DNA of 26,303 nucleotides, taken from positions 1-26,303 of the forward strand of contig VXPJ01000024.1 of NCBI GenBank assembly GCA_009839635.1. Reading direction: 5' to 3'. The notes under the pieces were generated by a model. The model was not told where the DNA came from. It made no database searches and was given only the letters and a program-made list of their open reading frames with translations. A program made the position numbers and the translations under genes. Of this stretch, positions 16,440 to 24,558 are shown in pieces (positions within the stretch are counted from its first letter, which is position 1; every line of letters starts with the position of its first letter). The stretch is from Pseudomonadota bacterium (GTDB taxonomy: Bacteria; Pseudomonadota; Gammaproteobacteria; UBA4575).

Positions 16440-17447
16440 CTAGGGGGTGAAGGCAGACAGTCCGATGAAGGTGCCCTCGTTTTGTTCACACAGGGCGCGC
16501 ATCAGGGTTGCAAAGCGCACACCTGTCACTTGCTCGTCCTCCTCCCTTGCAAACTGGATCGGAAAACCGACGGCATGGATGCGCACGCGTCGCGCGCCGT
16601 GCAGGTCCTTGCGGTTGATCGCATTCACCTCGCGAAGCACGGACTGGATGGATGGGCCGGTGAATTCGTCGCCGAACACGTACAGGCTGATTTTCTTGTC
16701 CTCTGCATGAAACGTGCCGATGGCAGCCGTGATGCCCTCGACCGGACTGCTGTTGCTGAACGGCTGCCAGGTGCGCAGTCGCTCAAGTACTGCCTTGCGC
16801 CGCGCCGGCGTATCCGGGATCCAGCGCCCGGCATACTGGCGGAACATGTACTCGCCCATGTCGTTCATGACCTGCAGGCCCTTGACCGTCGGGTAGGCAT
16901 CCAGCACCTCGGCAAGCTTTTGCTCGGCTAGTTCCCAGCCGTAGGTCAGCATGCTGCCCGAGGTGTCGATGATGAAAATGATGTACTCGCTGTCCACCGG
17001 GATGCCGGCAATCGTGGCATCCTGTGATGACGGGATCAGGGGTTCGCGGGCCTGCAGGCGGCGCATCTCCTCGCTCAGCGTCTGGCGGGCTCGGGCCAGC
17101 TGGCCCTCGATCGTGTTCTGTAACGCCGCTTCGCCTTGTGCGGTCGAGTACCGGTCTTGCACGATCGACAACTCATCCTGCAGCTGTGCGATTTTTTCTA
17201 TCTCACGGGTCACCTGGTGCTTTTGTCTGATCCGTTCCCGGTTCAGTGCGTGGTTTTGCCCGTGCAGTTCGGACAACTGCACCTGCAGGTCCGCAGTATG
17301 CCGGTCGAGGTCTTCGCTGTATTGCTTGAAGATCACCGGCTCGGCAGTTTTCGACAACACCAGCAGCAGGATCAGCGCACCAAAGCCGCAACATATGCAG
17401 TCCAGGAAGGACAGGCTGAAGATCTCGATGCTGCGACGCGGTTTCAT
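16440..17447 (-). CDS. Membrane-anchored vWA protein with ExbD-like helix (second of a pair)
   Basis: 335 aa. A basic N-terminus (MKPRRS) precedes one membrane helix, IFSLSFLDCICCGFGALILLLV, with an aspartate (D16) at its start, as in ExbD, TolR and MotB where it carries protons. A charged coiled coil spans about 40-133, and a von Willebrand A domain covers about 154-335. The metal-site DxSxS is intact (D161, S163, S165 in IIDTSGSM). The later aspartate may be D260 in VFGDEF. The usual threonine (GGT) is replaced by a Ser-rich SNSSPVEG, so metal binding may be altered. The coiled coil and vWA domain should be periplasmic. It starts 3 nt after the stop of its paralogue and is the last gene of the operon. 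Partnership with the MotA/TolQ-like protein is inferred. Confidence 0.8.
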   Translation of the reverse strand: MKPRRSIEIFSLSFLDCICCGFGALILLLVLSKTAEPVIFKQYSEDLDRHTADLQVQLSELHGQNHALNRERIRQKHQVTREIEKIAQLQDELSIVQDRYSTAQGEAALQNTIEGQLARARQTLSEEMRRLQAREPLIPSSQDATIAGIPVDSEYIIFIIDTSGSMLTYGWELAEQKLAEVLDAYPTVKGLQVMNDMGEYMFRQYAGRWIPDTPARRKAVLERLRTWQPFSNSSPVEGITAAIGTFHAEDKKISLYVFGDEFTGPSIQSVLREVNAINRKDLHGARRVRIHAVGFPIQFAREEDEQVTGVRFATLMRALCEQNEGTFIGLSAFTP

Positions 17448-17450
17448 GCT

Positions 17451-18542
17451 TCAGGGCCAGTCCCGGGAGGGGCTGAAAAAGGCTCCGCGGGTGGTGCTCG
17501 CCAGCTTCCAGTATTCACTGGACGCTTGCGGGTCACCTTCCATGTGGAACAGGATGGTATTGACGGGAATCCCGTCAGGCAGGATCTTCAGTGCATCATC
17601 GAACAGCTTCTTGCGCGCTTGCGCGGATACCTTGGTGCGCCAGGATTTCGAGCGACCCTGTGTGGGGAGCCCGTCCGTCAGCAGGTAGATGGTGTCCGGG
17701 GGCGGATCCAGCTGCGCGATCCCCCTGAAGGCTTGGTACAGGCTGGTGCCCCCGACCGGTGTACGCGCGTACAGGCTCTCCACCGCAAGATCCAGGTGCC
17801 GGGGATCGCTGGCGTCCAGCCAAGCCGCACCCGAAGCTTGGTAGAGCGGTTCGCTGGTTTCATTGAAGGTATGGATCTGGAACAGGCTGGTGGGCGGGAT
17901 GCGTGTGGTGATCCAGTCGACCGTGTGCAGCACCTGCTGCCACTTGGCCGCGCGCACCCGTTCATCCGGTGGAAGGTTTCGAAAGCGAAGCACGTTGATA
18001 ATGCGATCGGCCAGCATGCTGGCCGAGCTGTCCACCAGGATCAGGATGCGCTCACCGTCCATCTTGAGGCCGGTCAGGTACTGGCGCTGTCCGTGACCGT
18101 CGAATGCGCTCAGGTACACCCCCGGGGTTTCGTCCTGCAAGGCGCCTGCCTCAAGTCGCTGGTGCGCCTCCTCCAGGGATTTCAATTCCGCCTTGAGCGC
18201 ATCCACGGCCTGCATCCTGGTACGGGTCTCCTGTTGCTGTCGGGAAAGTTGCGAGGTGTGCAGGGCGATATCCTCAAGGATACTTGCAGCGCGTCCCTGT
18301 GCCCGCAGATGGCGCGCTTCGAGCCTCTGCAGGGAGTTTTGCAGTTCCGCCAGCGAGCGCTCGGCCTCGGTGACCTTGGCCTGCAGTTCATGCACTTCAT
18401 CCTGCGCAGTGGCATTGACCATGCCGCGACGCGCCTGCGAATCAGCATTGATGATCATGAAAAACAGGATGACCGCCCCGAAACCGCAAAACATCACGTC
18501 CAGGAAGGACAGGCTGAATACGTTAATCGTGCGACGCTTCAT
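17451..18542 (-). CDS. Membrane-anchored vWA protein with ExbD-like helix (first of a pair)
   Basis: 363 aa from ATG 18542 (MKRRTINVF), chosen over an upstream in-frame start because it matches the paralogue's N-terminus and overlaps the preceding gene by 20 nt. The single helix VFSLSFLDVMFCGFGAVILF has D15 at its entrance; the shared pattern SLSFLD-x3-CGFGA is nearly identical in the downstream gene. A Gln/Glu/Leu-rich coiled coil runs from about 46 to 135. The vWA domain begins near 165 with a complete metal site: D171-S173-S175 (LVDSSASM), T266 (VGGTSL) and D290 (LLTDGLPT). vWA domains commonly mediate metal-dependent protein binding. The inferred role is a periplasm-facing stator or effector subunit with the MotA/TolQ-like protein. 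Confidence 0.82.
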   Translation of the reverse strand: MKRRTINVFSLSFLDVMFCGFGAVILFFMIINADSQARRGMVNATAQDEVHELQAKVTEAERSLAELQNSLQRLEARHLRAQGRAASILEDIALHTSQLSRQQQETRTRMQAVDALKAELKSLEEAHQRLEAGALQDETPGVYLSAFDGHGQRQYLTGLKMDGERILILVDSSASMLADRIINVLRFRNLPPDERVRAAKWQQVLHTVDWITTRIPPTSLFQIHTFNETSEPLYQASGAAWLDASDPRHLDLAVESLYARTPVGGTSLYQAFRGIAQLDPPPDTIYLLTDGLPTQGRSKSWRTKVSAQARKKLFDDALKILPDGIPVNTILFHMEGDPQASSEYWKLASTTRGAFFSPSRDWP

Positions 18543-19908
18543 GCTCCTGGACCTGGATGAAGTGAATGGTCCCGCGGTACCCGTCAATACGCAGGCGGTC
18601 TCCGGACTGGATCGGCTGGGGCTCGCTTAGGAGCCGGTCATTGAGACGGACCTTGTACTCCTTGAGGTGGCGCAACTCGATGCGCATGCCTTTTTTCTGG
18701 ACCCGGCAAATGCCGCGGTCATTGCAAACCGGATCGAGTTCCAAGTGAATCTCATGGCGGTCCTTCGTCAGGCGCAGTTCCTGTTTCGGGCCCAGCGGCC
18801 AGGCACGGTTGCCGATCAGCAGGTGGGTGGGGCAGTTGCGCAGGCTGGCCAGCAACCCGGGATTGGGTTCCAGCAACTCGGGACGGGTGGATTTGTCCCA
18901 GGCCAGCGCGGTCGTGTAATGCACGGTCGCATCGCTGCTGCTGATCTGTTCGCGGTAGCGCAGGGCCTGGCGGGCAATGCGGGTCGGGTCCGTGCCCAGC
19001 ATGGCGCACCCCGGCAGGTCCTTCAGGAATTCGTTCAGACCAAACACCTGGTTGCAGGTCGGGGAGCACACGAGCGTGACCTTGTGGTCGGGGAGCAGTT
19101 CACTCAGGGAAATCGCCATCTCCTCGAAGGCCGCCCGGTTGATCTCGAGGACGTCCTTTCTGTGCAGCTGTATGCGGTGGCCCTGCCCATCGGAGTGCAG
19201 TTCGCAGCCGACGGACTCGATGGACTGCAGGGTCGCTAGCCAGTGCGGAAGTCTTTCATACAGACGTTGTTCGTCTTCACCCTTTTGCAGGGGGTCGAAG
19301 CGTGTTTCCCGGACAAAGGCCGCGGCGATCCACTTGGCTTGTGCCTGGATCAGGGACTGCAGCCCGTGTTCAATGACTCTTCCCGGGCGGGTGGCGGACA
19401 CCTGCTTGCGGTCCTGCGAGACCAGGGTGAGTATGGTGCTCTGCTGCAGTACGGCCAGCCACACCAGCCGGGTCTTCGGAACGGGGCCGGGGACCGCGAG
19501 CACCGCCTTGTTGACGATGCCGACGACCGCAATGCCGAGTTTTTCGCAGATGCCGAGCACCAGCCCCAGTTCCTGCTTGCGCAGCGCACCGGACACCGCA
19601 AGGATGGCATCGTGATCCTGTCGGTCCAGCAGGCTCCAGGCAAACTGCATGTGCCTGAATGCGATCTCGGCATGGTTGATGGCATGCCGGGTCGTGCTTT
19701 GCCCGGCAAGGTCCGCCCAAAATCCCGTGCTGATTTCCTGCGGTCGCAGGTGTATTTGCTGCTCGGCCTGCTTGCCGGTCAGGATGGAGGTCTCGGCTTC
19801 AACCAGGGCACAGGACGGGCAGTTGGCGAGGATGCGTTTTCCGTCGCTGATCAGGATTCCGCTGTCGTACAGATCAATGACAACCGTGGACACTCGGCTC
19901 CCCTTCAT
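18523..19908 (-). CDS. Unknown cytoplasmic protein: degenerate actin/Hsp70-like domain plus FHA-like tail
   Basis: 461 aa from ATG 19908, whose ATGA overlaps the stop of the MotA/TolQ-like gene. There is no signal peptide or membrane helix. The N-terminal third resembles ASKHA (actin/Hsp70/PilM) folds: a phosphate-1-like VVIDLYDSGILISDGKRIL, then AILAVSGALRKQELGLVLGI and IAVVGIVNKAVLAV, in the usual order. The second phosphate motif position (WLAVLQQSTILTLV) lacks the usual DxG, so ATPase activity is doubtful. A CPSC pair lies at 30-33. The last 70 residues (around VRLNDRLLSEPQPIQSGDRL) look like a degenerate FHA-type beta-sandwich. It may be a cytoplasmic regulator or adaptor for the membrane complex. 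These fold calls are by eye and uncertain. Confidence 0.6.
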   Translation of the reverse strand: MKGSRVSTVVIDLYDSGILISDGKRILANCPSCALVEAETSILTGKQAEQQIHLRPQEISTGFWADLAGQSTTRHAINHAEIAFRHMQFAWSLLDRQDHDAILAVSGALRKQELGLVLGICEKLGIAVVGIVNKAVLAVPGPVPKTRLVWLAVLQQSTILTLVSQDRKQVSATRPGRVIEHGLQSLIQAQAKWIAAAFVRETRFDPLQKGEDEQRLYERLPHWLATLQSIESVGCELHSDGQGHRIQLHRKDVLEINRAAFEEMAISLSELLPDHKVTLVCSPTCNQVFGLNEFLKDLPGCAMLGTDPTRIARQALRYREQISSSDATVHYTTALAWDKSTRPELLEPNPGLLASLRNCPTHLLIGNRAWPLGPKQELRLTKDRHEIHLELDPVCNDRGICRVQKKGMRIELRHLKEYKVRLNDRLLSEPQPIQSGDRLRIDGYRGTIHFIQVQEHEASHD

Positions 19909-20705
19909 TCCGCCTGAAGATGGCGGATCAGGTTGTGATTGCAGTAGTTCTGGGTGTCCAGGATCAGCCGTTCCTGCAAAAGCTGTAGCTGGTACACGAT
20001 GAACATCAGCACGATGCTGATGCACAGGGCGATCAGGGTGGAGTTGAAGGCCACTCCCAGGCTCTCCGTGACCCCGGCGATGTTGCCTTCCACGGCCTTG
20101 TGCGCCTGCCCCAGCGCATCACCGATGCCGCGCACCGTACCCAAAAACCCGATGGAGGGAATCGCCCAGGTGATGTAGCGGATGATGGACAGTTCGGAGT
20201 CGAGGCGCTCGGATTCGGATTCACACACACTGCGGGTGGCCAAGGAGACGTCCTGGATGTTGCGGGTGGAGTTGAAGCGGTGCAGGGCGACCTGCAGGGC
20301 GCGCGGCAACAGGTAGCCCTGCTGTTCTTCGGACAGGGACTGGATCTGGCGGCTGAGCTTTTGCATGTCCTGGGGCAAAAACCGGATCCCCTCCTTGGCG
20401 TGCAGCAGGTCCATGTCGAGCATGTCGCGCTCGCGCAACAGGTGGCTGGCCTTGTAGCCCATGATTACCAGGGCCCAGAACATCAGGATGAAACAGGTCT
20501 CCTGTTCGTAGTCACGAACCAGCACGTACACCGAGCGTTTCGGCACGTAGTCCCGGTCGAGATTGATCTGCACCGCCTGCTGCTCAAGTTCGGCTTCGGC
20601 GGTCGGGCGAATAACGGTCACGTATATCGCATGCACGATGATCGTGATCACCAGCAGGCTGAAAATCTGGTAGGTGAATTCGGGGGAAAACGGTTTTTTC
20701 ATCAT
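19905..20705 (-). CDS. MotA/TolQ/ExbB-family proton channel subunit
   Basis: 266 aa (MMKK; a second ATG is next). There are four hydrophobic segments: about 12-32, 69-89, 174-197 and 218-242, with a cytoplasmic stretch of about 80 residues between the second and third, as in MotA rather than the three-helix ExbB/TolQ. The family core is clear: AIPSIGFLGTVRGIGDALGQ followed by GVTESLGVAFNSTLIALCIS. T190 and T223 match the threonines that line the proton path in ExbB and TolQ. The family forms pentamers around two copies of an ExbD/TolR/MotB helix and converts proton motive force into rotation. No classical partner is encoded; the two vWA proteins downstream supply the aspartate-bearing helices. 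It starts 2 nt after the small secreted peptide gene. Confidence 0.85.
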   Translation of the reverse strand: MMKKPFSPEFTYQIFSLLVITIIVHAIYVTVIRPTAEAELEQQAVQINLDRDYVPKRSVYVLVRDYEQETCFILMFWALVIMGYKASHLLRERDMLDMDLLHAKEGIRFLPQDMQKLSRQIQSLSEEQQGYLLPRALQVALHRFNSTRNIQDVSLATRSVCESESERLDSELSIIRYITWAIPSIGFLGTVRGIGDALGQAHKAVEGNIAGVTESLGVAFNSTLIALCISIVLMFIVYQLQLLQERLILDTQNYCNHNLIRHLQAE

Positions 20706-20707
20706 GC

Positions 20708-20944
20708 TCAGATATCCGTTGGAAAACTCACGGGCCTGTCGGCAGAGACTTCTTCGCTTGGCACGAACTCCTCCAGGGGCGGGCTACGCCGTGTGTCGCG
20801 ATCAGCGGTCGTCCCGGGGGCAGTGTCTTCGCCCTGGCGGGCTGCGGGCGTTGCGGTGTTCTCAGGCGTCTCTTCTGCGGACTCGGGGGCGGCTGTCAGC
20901 AGGGGAGCCAGCATGGTCAGCAACAATGCCGCGCGAAGTTTCAT
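20708..20944 (-). CDS. Small secreted protein of unknown function
   Basis: 78 aa. It has a clear signal peptide (MKLRAALLLTMLAPLLTAAP) followed by about 58 residues rich in Glu, Thr, Pro and Ala with no predicted fold (for example PPLEEFVPSEEVSADRPVSF). It sits between the PEGA/FGE gene (6-nt gap) and the MotA/TolQ-like gene (2-nt gap), so it is almost certainly translated with them. It may be a periplasmic linker or plug peptide. I recognise no family. Confidence 0.65.
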   Translation of the reverse strand: MKLRAALLLTMLAPLLTAAPESAEETPENTATPAARQGEDTAPGTTADRDTRRSPPLEEFVPSEEVSADRPVSFPTDI

Positions 20945-20950
20945 GCCCCG

Positions 20951-23023
20951 CTAGTCCAGGTACCGGGCAATACGAAAACCAACATCAACATGTGGTTTAT
21001 TATCCTGATCCCGGTAGCTGAGTCGAGTACTGCTGAGGGTGCTGCGCATCCAGGAGGCGCCACGGATGACGTGCTTGCTTCCTGTGGCAGGACCTGCCGG
21101 GTCGATATAGGTCTCCTCGCTCAGGGCCGGGTAAATGCTGTGGTAGTCATGGCACCATTCGGCGACGTTGCCGTCTAGGTCAAACAGACCCAGCGGATTG
21201 GGCCTGAAGCTTCCCACCGGTGCGGCCACGGCAAATCCGTCGTCATAGCCATCGATGATGTCCTCAAGCAGGCCGCTTGCCGCATGGTCCGCATAATTCC
21301 CGGTCACCTCCAACGGCGGGTACTCATCACCCCAGGCATATTTCGCCAGCATCCTGCCGGGGCGCCAGCGGGCTGCCCATTCCCATTCGCTTTCCGTGGG
21401 CAGGCGATAGCCGGCAGGAAGGGGAGTCTTGGCCACCCAGGTCCCGTTTTTTTCCTCGTACACGGGCTCCAGCCCTTCGCGCTCGCTCAACCAGTTGCAG
21501 TAGCGCACCGCATCATCCCAAGTGAGGTTGACGGCCGGGAGGTCGGGGGCGGACAGGTCATGGCCACGGTAGCTGCCCGAGTGATGGGAAGGCATGAAGG
21601 CACTGAAGTGGGCATTGGTGACCTCGCGGACCGCTATGTAGAACGGTCGTTGCAGTGCGACGCCATGCTGGGTTTCGTTGGTGCGCCGCCCCTGTTCACG
21701 CCGCGGGGCACCCATGGAAAATGTACCGCCGTCCAGGCGGATGAGGGTCTCGCCTTGGTGGGTGGTGATGCGTGCAGGCGGGTCTTGTCTGCTTTGGGCT
21801 GCAGCCGGTTTCAGCGTGACGGCGATGACCTGAGGGGTGTCCACGAGCGGAGTGATGGTTTGCGTGTGGCTGAGGTATCCGGGTTTTCGCACCTCAAGGC
21901 GCTGTGGCGCGCTCGGCAACTCAAGGCGGAGTTTGCCGCGGCCTGCGGTTTTGCCCTCGACAAGCACCTCGGCATCCTCGGGAGTAGCCTGTACGATCAC
22001 GGTGCCCAGCATGGCTTCCAAATGCATAGTGAAGGTTTTCTGTTGTCCCGGCTCGATTTCGAGGATCTGGTGGCCGGGGCGGTAGCCAGGCTTGGTCAGG
22101 GTGATGCGGTGGTCGGTATTCGGAGCCAGCGCAAGACTTAACGGGGTTTGGCCTTTGTCGAGGCTATCGATGGTGACGCTTGCACCGGAAGGAATGCTGG
22201 TGATCCTCACATGGGCAGTGCCGGCCTGCAACTTCGCCAGCGGCAGCACGAGCGGCTGGTCGGCGACTACCAGGAAATCCACGGTGTAGGGCAGGTAGTC
22301 CGGGTGGTGCAGGTTGAGACGGTATTCCCCAGCCATCAGTTCCAGCCTCAAGGGCGTCTGTCCATGGCGGGTCCCGTCCAGCCAGGCCTCCACGTGTGGG
22401 GGCTGCGAATCGATGGACACTTCCGCCCATCCGGGCTGCAGCTGAATTTCAAGGTCCTGTTGCTTGTGCTTGCCCTCGATGACCAGTTGCCTCGTGTAGG
22501 GCAGGTAACGGTTGGCTGTCGCCTGCAGGACATAGGTTCCGGCTTCAAGTTGAAGGCGCTGGATCGGGGCGCTCCCGAAGGAAGTGTTGTCAATCTGGAT
22601 GTACACTCCGCGTTCGGGGGCGCTGGTGATGTCCAGGTAGCCGGGCAATTTGAGCAGGGAAAATGCCAGGGTCTGGGAGGCCTGTGTGCCGACCTGGATC
22701 TCCAGCTCCAGAGGATGGTATCCGGCCCGGCGTGCCTCCAACCGGTAGTTGCCGGGGCGCACCAGGTAGCGTCCCTGCACGTGGACCGGCCAGGGCATGC
22801 CCCGCAGGCTGATCGAGTCTGCCGGCGGGTCTATTTCGATCTGCAGGCTCTTGGACGTGAACACGTGGATGAGGACCAGCACCAGGGAGAGGAAGACGAG
22901 AGCCCCGGCCAGGGTCATGAGACGACGTCCCAGGTGTTTCGACTTTCTGCTGGCCGTCTCAGGCAGCGCCACGGGCCGGATCACCTCGCCGTGCGGGACT
23001 GCAGGGTCAGATCGTCTCTTCAC
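20951..23023 (-). CDS. PEGA-repeat protein with cysteine-less FGE/SUMF1 domain
   Basis: 690 aa from GTG 23023, overlapping the previous gene by 17 nt. A cytoplasmic N-terminus is followed by a membrane helix at about 34-55 (LMTLAGALVFLSLVLVLIHV), then five PEGA-like beta repeats at roughly 59-124, 127-195, 197-262, 268-336 and 339-405 (for example ITSIPSGASVTIDSLDKGQT and VRKPGYLSHTQ). The C-terminal FGE-sulfatase (SUMF1) domain, 423-688, has GGTFSMG, YRLPTESEWEWAAR, GLFDLDGNVAEW and GFRIAR. In human FGE the catalytic cysteines lie in GGSWMCHRSYC; here the segment reads GASWMRSTLSS, so both are replaced (R660, S665). Formylglycine formation is therefore unlikely. A structural or ligand-binding role in the periplasm is more likely, as for GldJ/GldK-type proteins. 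Confidence 0.85.
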   Translation of the reverse strand: MKRRSDPAVPHGEVIRPVALPETASRKSKHLGRRLMTLAGALVFLSLVLVLIHVFTSKSLQIEIDPPADSISLRGMPWPVHVQGRYLVRPGNYRLEARRAGYHPLELEIQVGTQASQTLAFSLLKLPGYLDITSAPERGVYIQIDNTSFGSAPIQRLQLEAGTYVLQATANRYLPYTRQLVIEGKHKQQDLEIQLQPGWAEVSIDSQPPHVEAWLDGTRHGQTPLRLELMAGEYRLNLHHPDYLPYTVDFLVVADQPLVLPLAKLQAGTAHVRITSIPSGASVTIDSLDKGQTPLSLALAPNTDHRITLTKPGYRPGHQILEIEPGQQKTFTMHLEAMLGTVIVQATPEDAEVLVEGKTAGRGKLRLELPSAPQRLEVRKPGYLSHTQTITPLVDTPQVIAVTLKPAAAQSRQDPPARITTHQGETLIRLDGGTFSMGAPRREQGRRTNETQHGVALQRPFYIAVREVTNAHFSAFMPSHHSGSYRGHDLSAPDLPAVNLTWDDAVRYCNWLSEREGLEPVYEEKNGTWVAKTPLPAGYRLPTESEWEWAARWRPGRMLAKYAWGDEYPPLEVTGNYADHAASGLLEDIIDGYDDGFAVAAPVGSFRPNPLGLFDLDGNVAEWCHDYHSIYPALSEETYIDPAGPATGSKHVIRGASWMRSTLSSTRLSYRDQDNKPHVDVGFRIARYLD

Positions 23024-24551
23024 ATAGAATACTCAGGCGCTCGGCTTTCATGTCCGGGGTCACGTGGAGGGTTTTTCGAACGTCACGGTAGCCCGGCCGC
23101 GAGCCGATGATCGTGTACTGGCCCGGCTTGAGCCGAACGTCCTGGTGTTCGAAGCGACCGAGCTTGCCAACCCGGAAAATGGTCACCTCGGTCTGGTTGT
23201 CCGAGTACAGGGCAATCCTGACTGGCTGGCGGGCCAGCACCAGCACGTTTTGCAAGGTTTCTGCGCTTTGCAGGATGCGACGGCCCGGGCTGTGATCCAA
23301 AACGGAGATCTCATCCAGCAGTGCCTGTGCCTCGGTCGACACGCCTGCTGAGTACAAGCGCTCGTGGTGCTCCAGATAGTGGTCCAGCTTCGCAAGCAAG
23401 GCCGCGCGGTACTGGGTTCGGGTCGCAGCTTCTGCGGCAAGGGGGGCTTGCGGGTCCAGCGCCAGCAGCTGCTGCCAGCTCTGTGCTGCAAGGGACCATT
23501 GTTCCTGTTTCTCGAAATGGGATGCCTCAGCTTTCAGCGAAGCGATTTTTTCCTCGCGCACGACCTCATCGACTCGGCGCAATCCCTGGGCAGGACGCTT
23601 GGAGTCGGGTGCCAGTGCCTGAGCCTTGCGAAACGCTGCACGAGCGTCTTCGAACTGGCGGGATTGCAGCAGGGCATACGCCTGGCTCATCTGCCGGGAA
23701 AATTCCGCCTCGGCCAAGCGCTCCGTGAGCCGTTGCAGTGCGGAAGCGGCTTCAGTAGACAGCGGATCCAAAGCGAGCGCTTGCCGGTATGTTTGTTCGG
23801 CGGCCTGCAGGCGGTTGGCTGCCTCGAAGTGACCGCCCGTCTCCAGCAATGCGAACAGCTCGCCAAGGGTTTCAGCCCGCTTCAGGCCGTCTAGGGCTCT
23901 GCGGTTGTGCGAATCGATGGCGAGGGCCAGGTTGAAGTGTCGTTTTGCAACCTCGCCCTGGTTTTGCAAGAGAGCCTGATCCCCCTGCGCAAGTGCTTTC
24001 TCAAGCACTGCAGCAACGCGGTTTTGCAGGATCTGCAGGGCGTCCGCCGACTGCTCGTACAGGCGGATCGCCTCGACAAAATCCTGTTTGCGAAAATGCA
24101 CATCCCCGGCCTGCCCGCTAGCAACCGCCTCGGCAAAGTCCTGGCCTGCCCACTGCTCAACCCCTTGCTGTTGCAGAATGTCCTGCCTTTCAATAATGCC
24201 CAGCAGCAAGGTTTCAGCCCGCAGCCTCAGGGCTGCGTACTCCTGTTCAGTAAGCCCTGCAGGCATTTCAGCCAAGGCTTCGGGTACACCGCTCGGCTCG
24301 GAGTAGGTTTCGGGGAGCTCATGCAGGGGCATGACGGGTTCCTGCTTCAGCGGCCCGGAGGATCGTTGCTGGTCGACCACCCCGGGCAATATCCAGAACA
24401 CTAGTACCGCCACTGCCGCCAGCCCGACGAACACAAGGGCAAGCAGGGCGTTCCGGTTGGCATTGGAGAGCTGATTGCTGGAATCAGCGTCAGCGGCGCG
24501 CAGCGATGCAGGATCGATCGGTTCAACCGGTGTGGACTTGTCCTCGCGCAT
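23007..24551 (-). CDS. Membrane-anchored TPR protein with C-terminal PEGA-like domain
   Basis: 514 aa. An acidic cytoplasmic N-terminus, then one membrane helix at about 35-58 (ALLALVFVGLAAVAVLVFWI), then a long periplasmic helical region with TPR-like units near 147-180, 187-213, 248-275, 285-317 and 340-368 (for example AYALLQSRQFEDARAAFRKA and AEQTYRQALALDPLSTEA). The last 70 residues form one PEGA-like beta domain (VRLKPGQYTIIGSRPGYRDV). The architecture suggests a periplasmic scaffold contacting peptidoglycan or partner proteins. It starts 7 nt after the lipoprotein gene and overlaps the next gene by 17 nt. It is not a recognised named protein. Confidence 0.75.
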   Translation of the reverse strand: MREDKSTPVEPIDPASLRAADADSSNQLSNANRNALLALVFVGLAAVAVLVFWILPGVVDQQRSSGPLKQEPVMPLHELPETYSEPSGVPEALAEMPAGLTEQEYAALRLRAETLLLGIIERQDILQQQGVEQWAGQDFAEAVASGQAGDVHFRKQDFVEAIRLYEQSADALQILQNRVAAVLEKALAQGDQALLQNQGEVAKRHFNLALAIDSHNRRALDGLKRAETLGELFALLETGGHFEAANRLQAAEQTYRQALALDPLSTEAASALQRLTERLAEAEFSRQMSQAYALLQSRQFEDARAAFRKAQALAPDSKRPAQGLRRVDEVVREEKIASLKAEASHFEKQEQWSLAAQSWQQLLALDPQAPLAAEAATRTQYRAALLAKLDHYLEHHERLYSAGVSTEAQALLDEISVLDHSPGRRILQSAETLQNVLVLARQPVRIALYSDNQTEVTIFRVGKLGRFEHQDVRLKPGQYTIIGSRPGYRDVRKTLHVTPDMKAERLSILCEETI

Positions 24552-24558
24552 CGCTATA

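Noticed and set aside
17136..18560. Long + strand open frame opposite the vWA genes
   Set aside because: The - strand reading has membrane helix, coiled coil and metal-site motifs; the + strand product has no domain logic.
19905..20705. Tol-Pal or TonB-ExbBD system
   Set aside because: No tolR/exbD of usual type, tolA, tonB, tolB, pal or ybgF/ybgC is nearby, and the channel protein has four rather than three membrane helices.
16440..20705. Zorya-type phage defence (ZorAB motor)
   Set aside because: The motor protein is of the same broad superfamily, but there is no OmpA-like ZorB, no ZorC, and no helicase or nuclease gene in the visible part.
20951..23023. Active formylglycine-generating enzyme for sulfatases
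   Set aside because: Both catalytic cysteines are replaced and no sulfatase gene is in the window.
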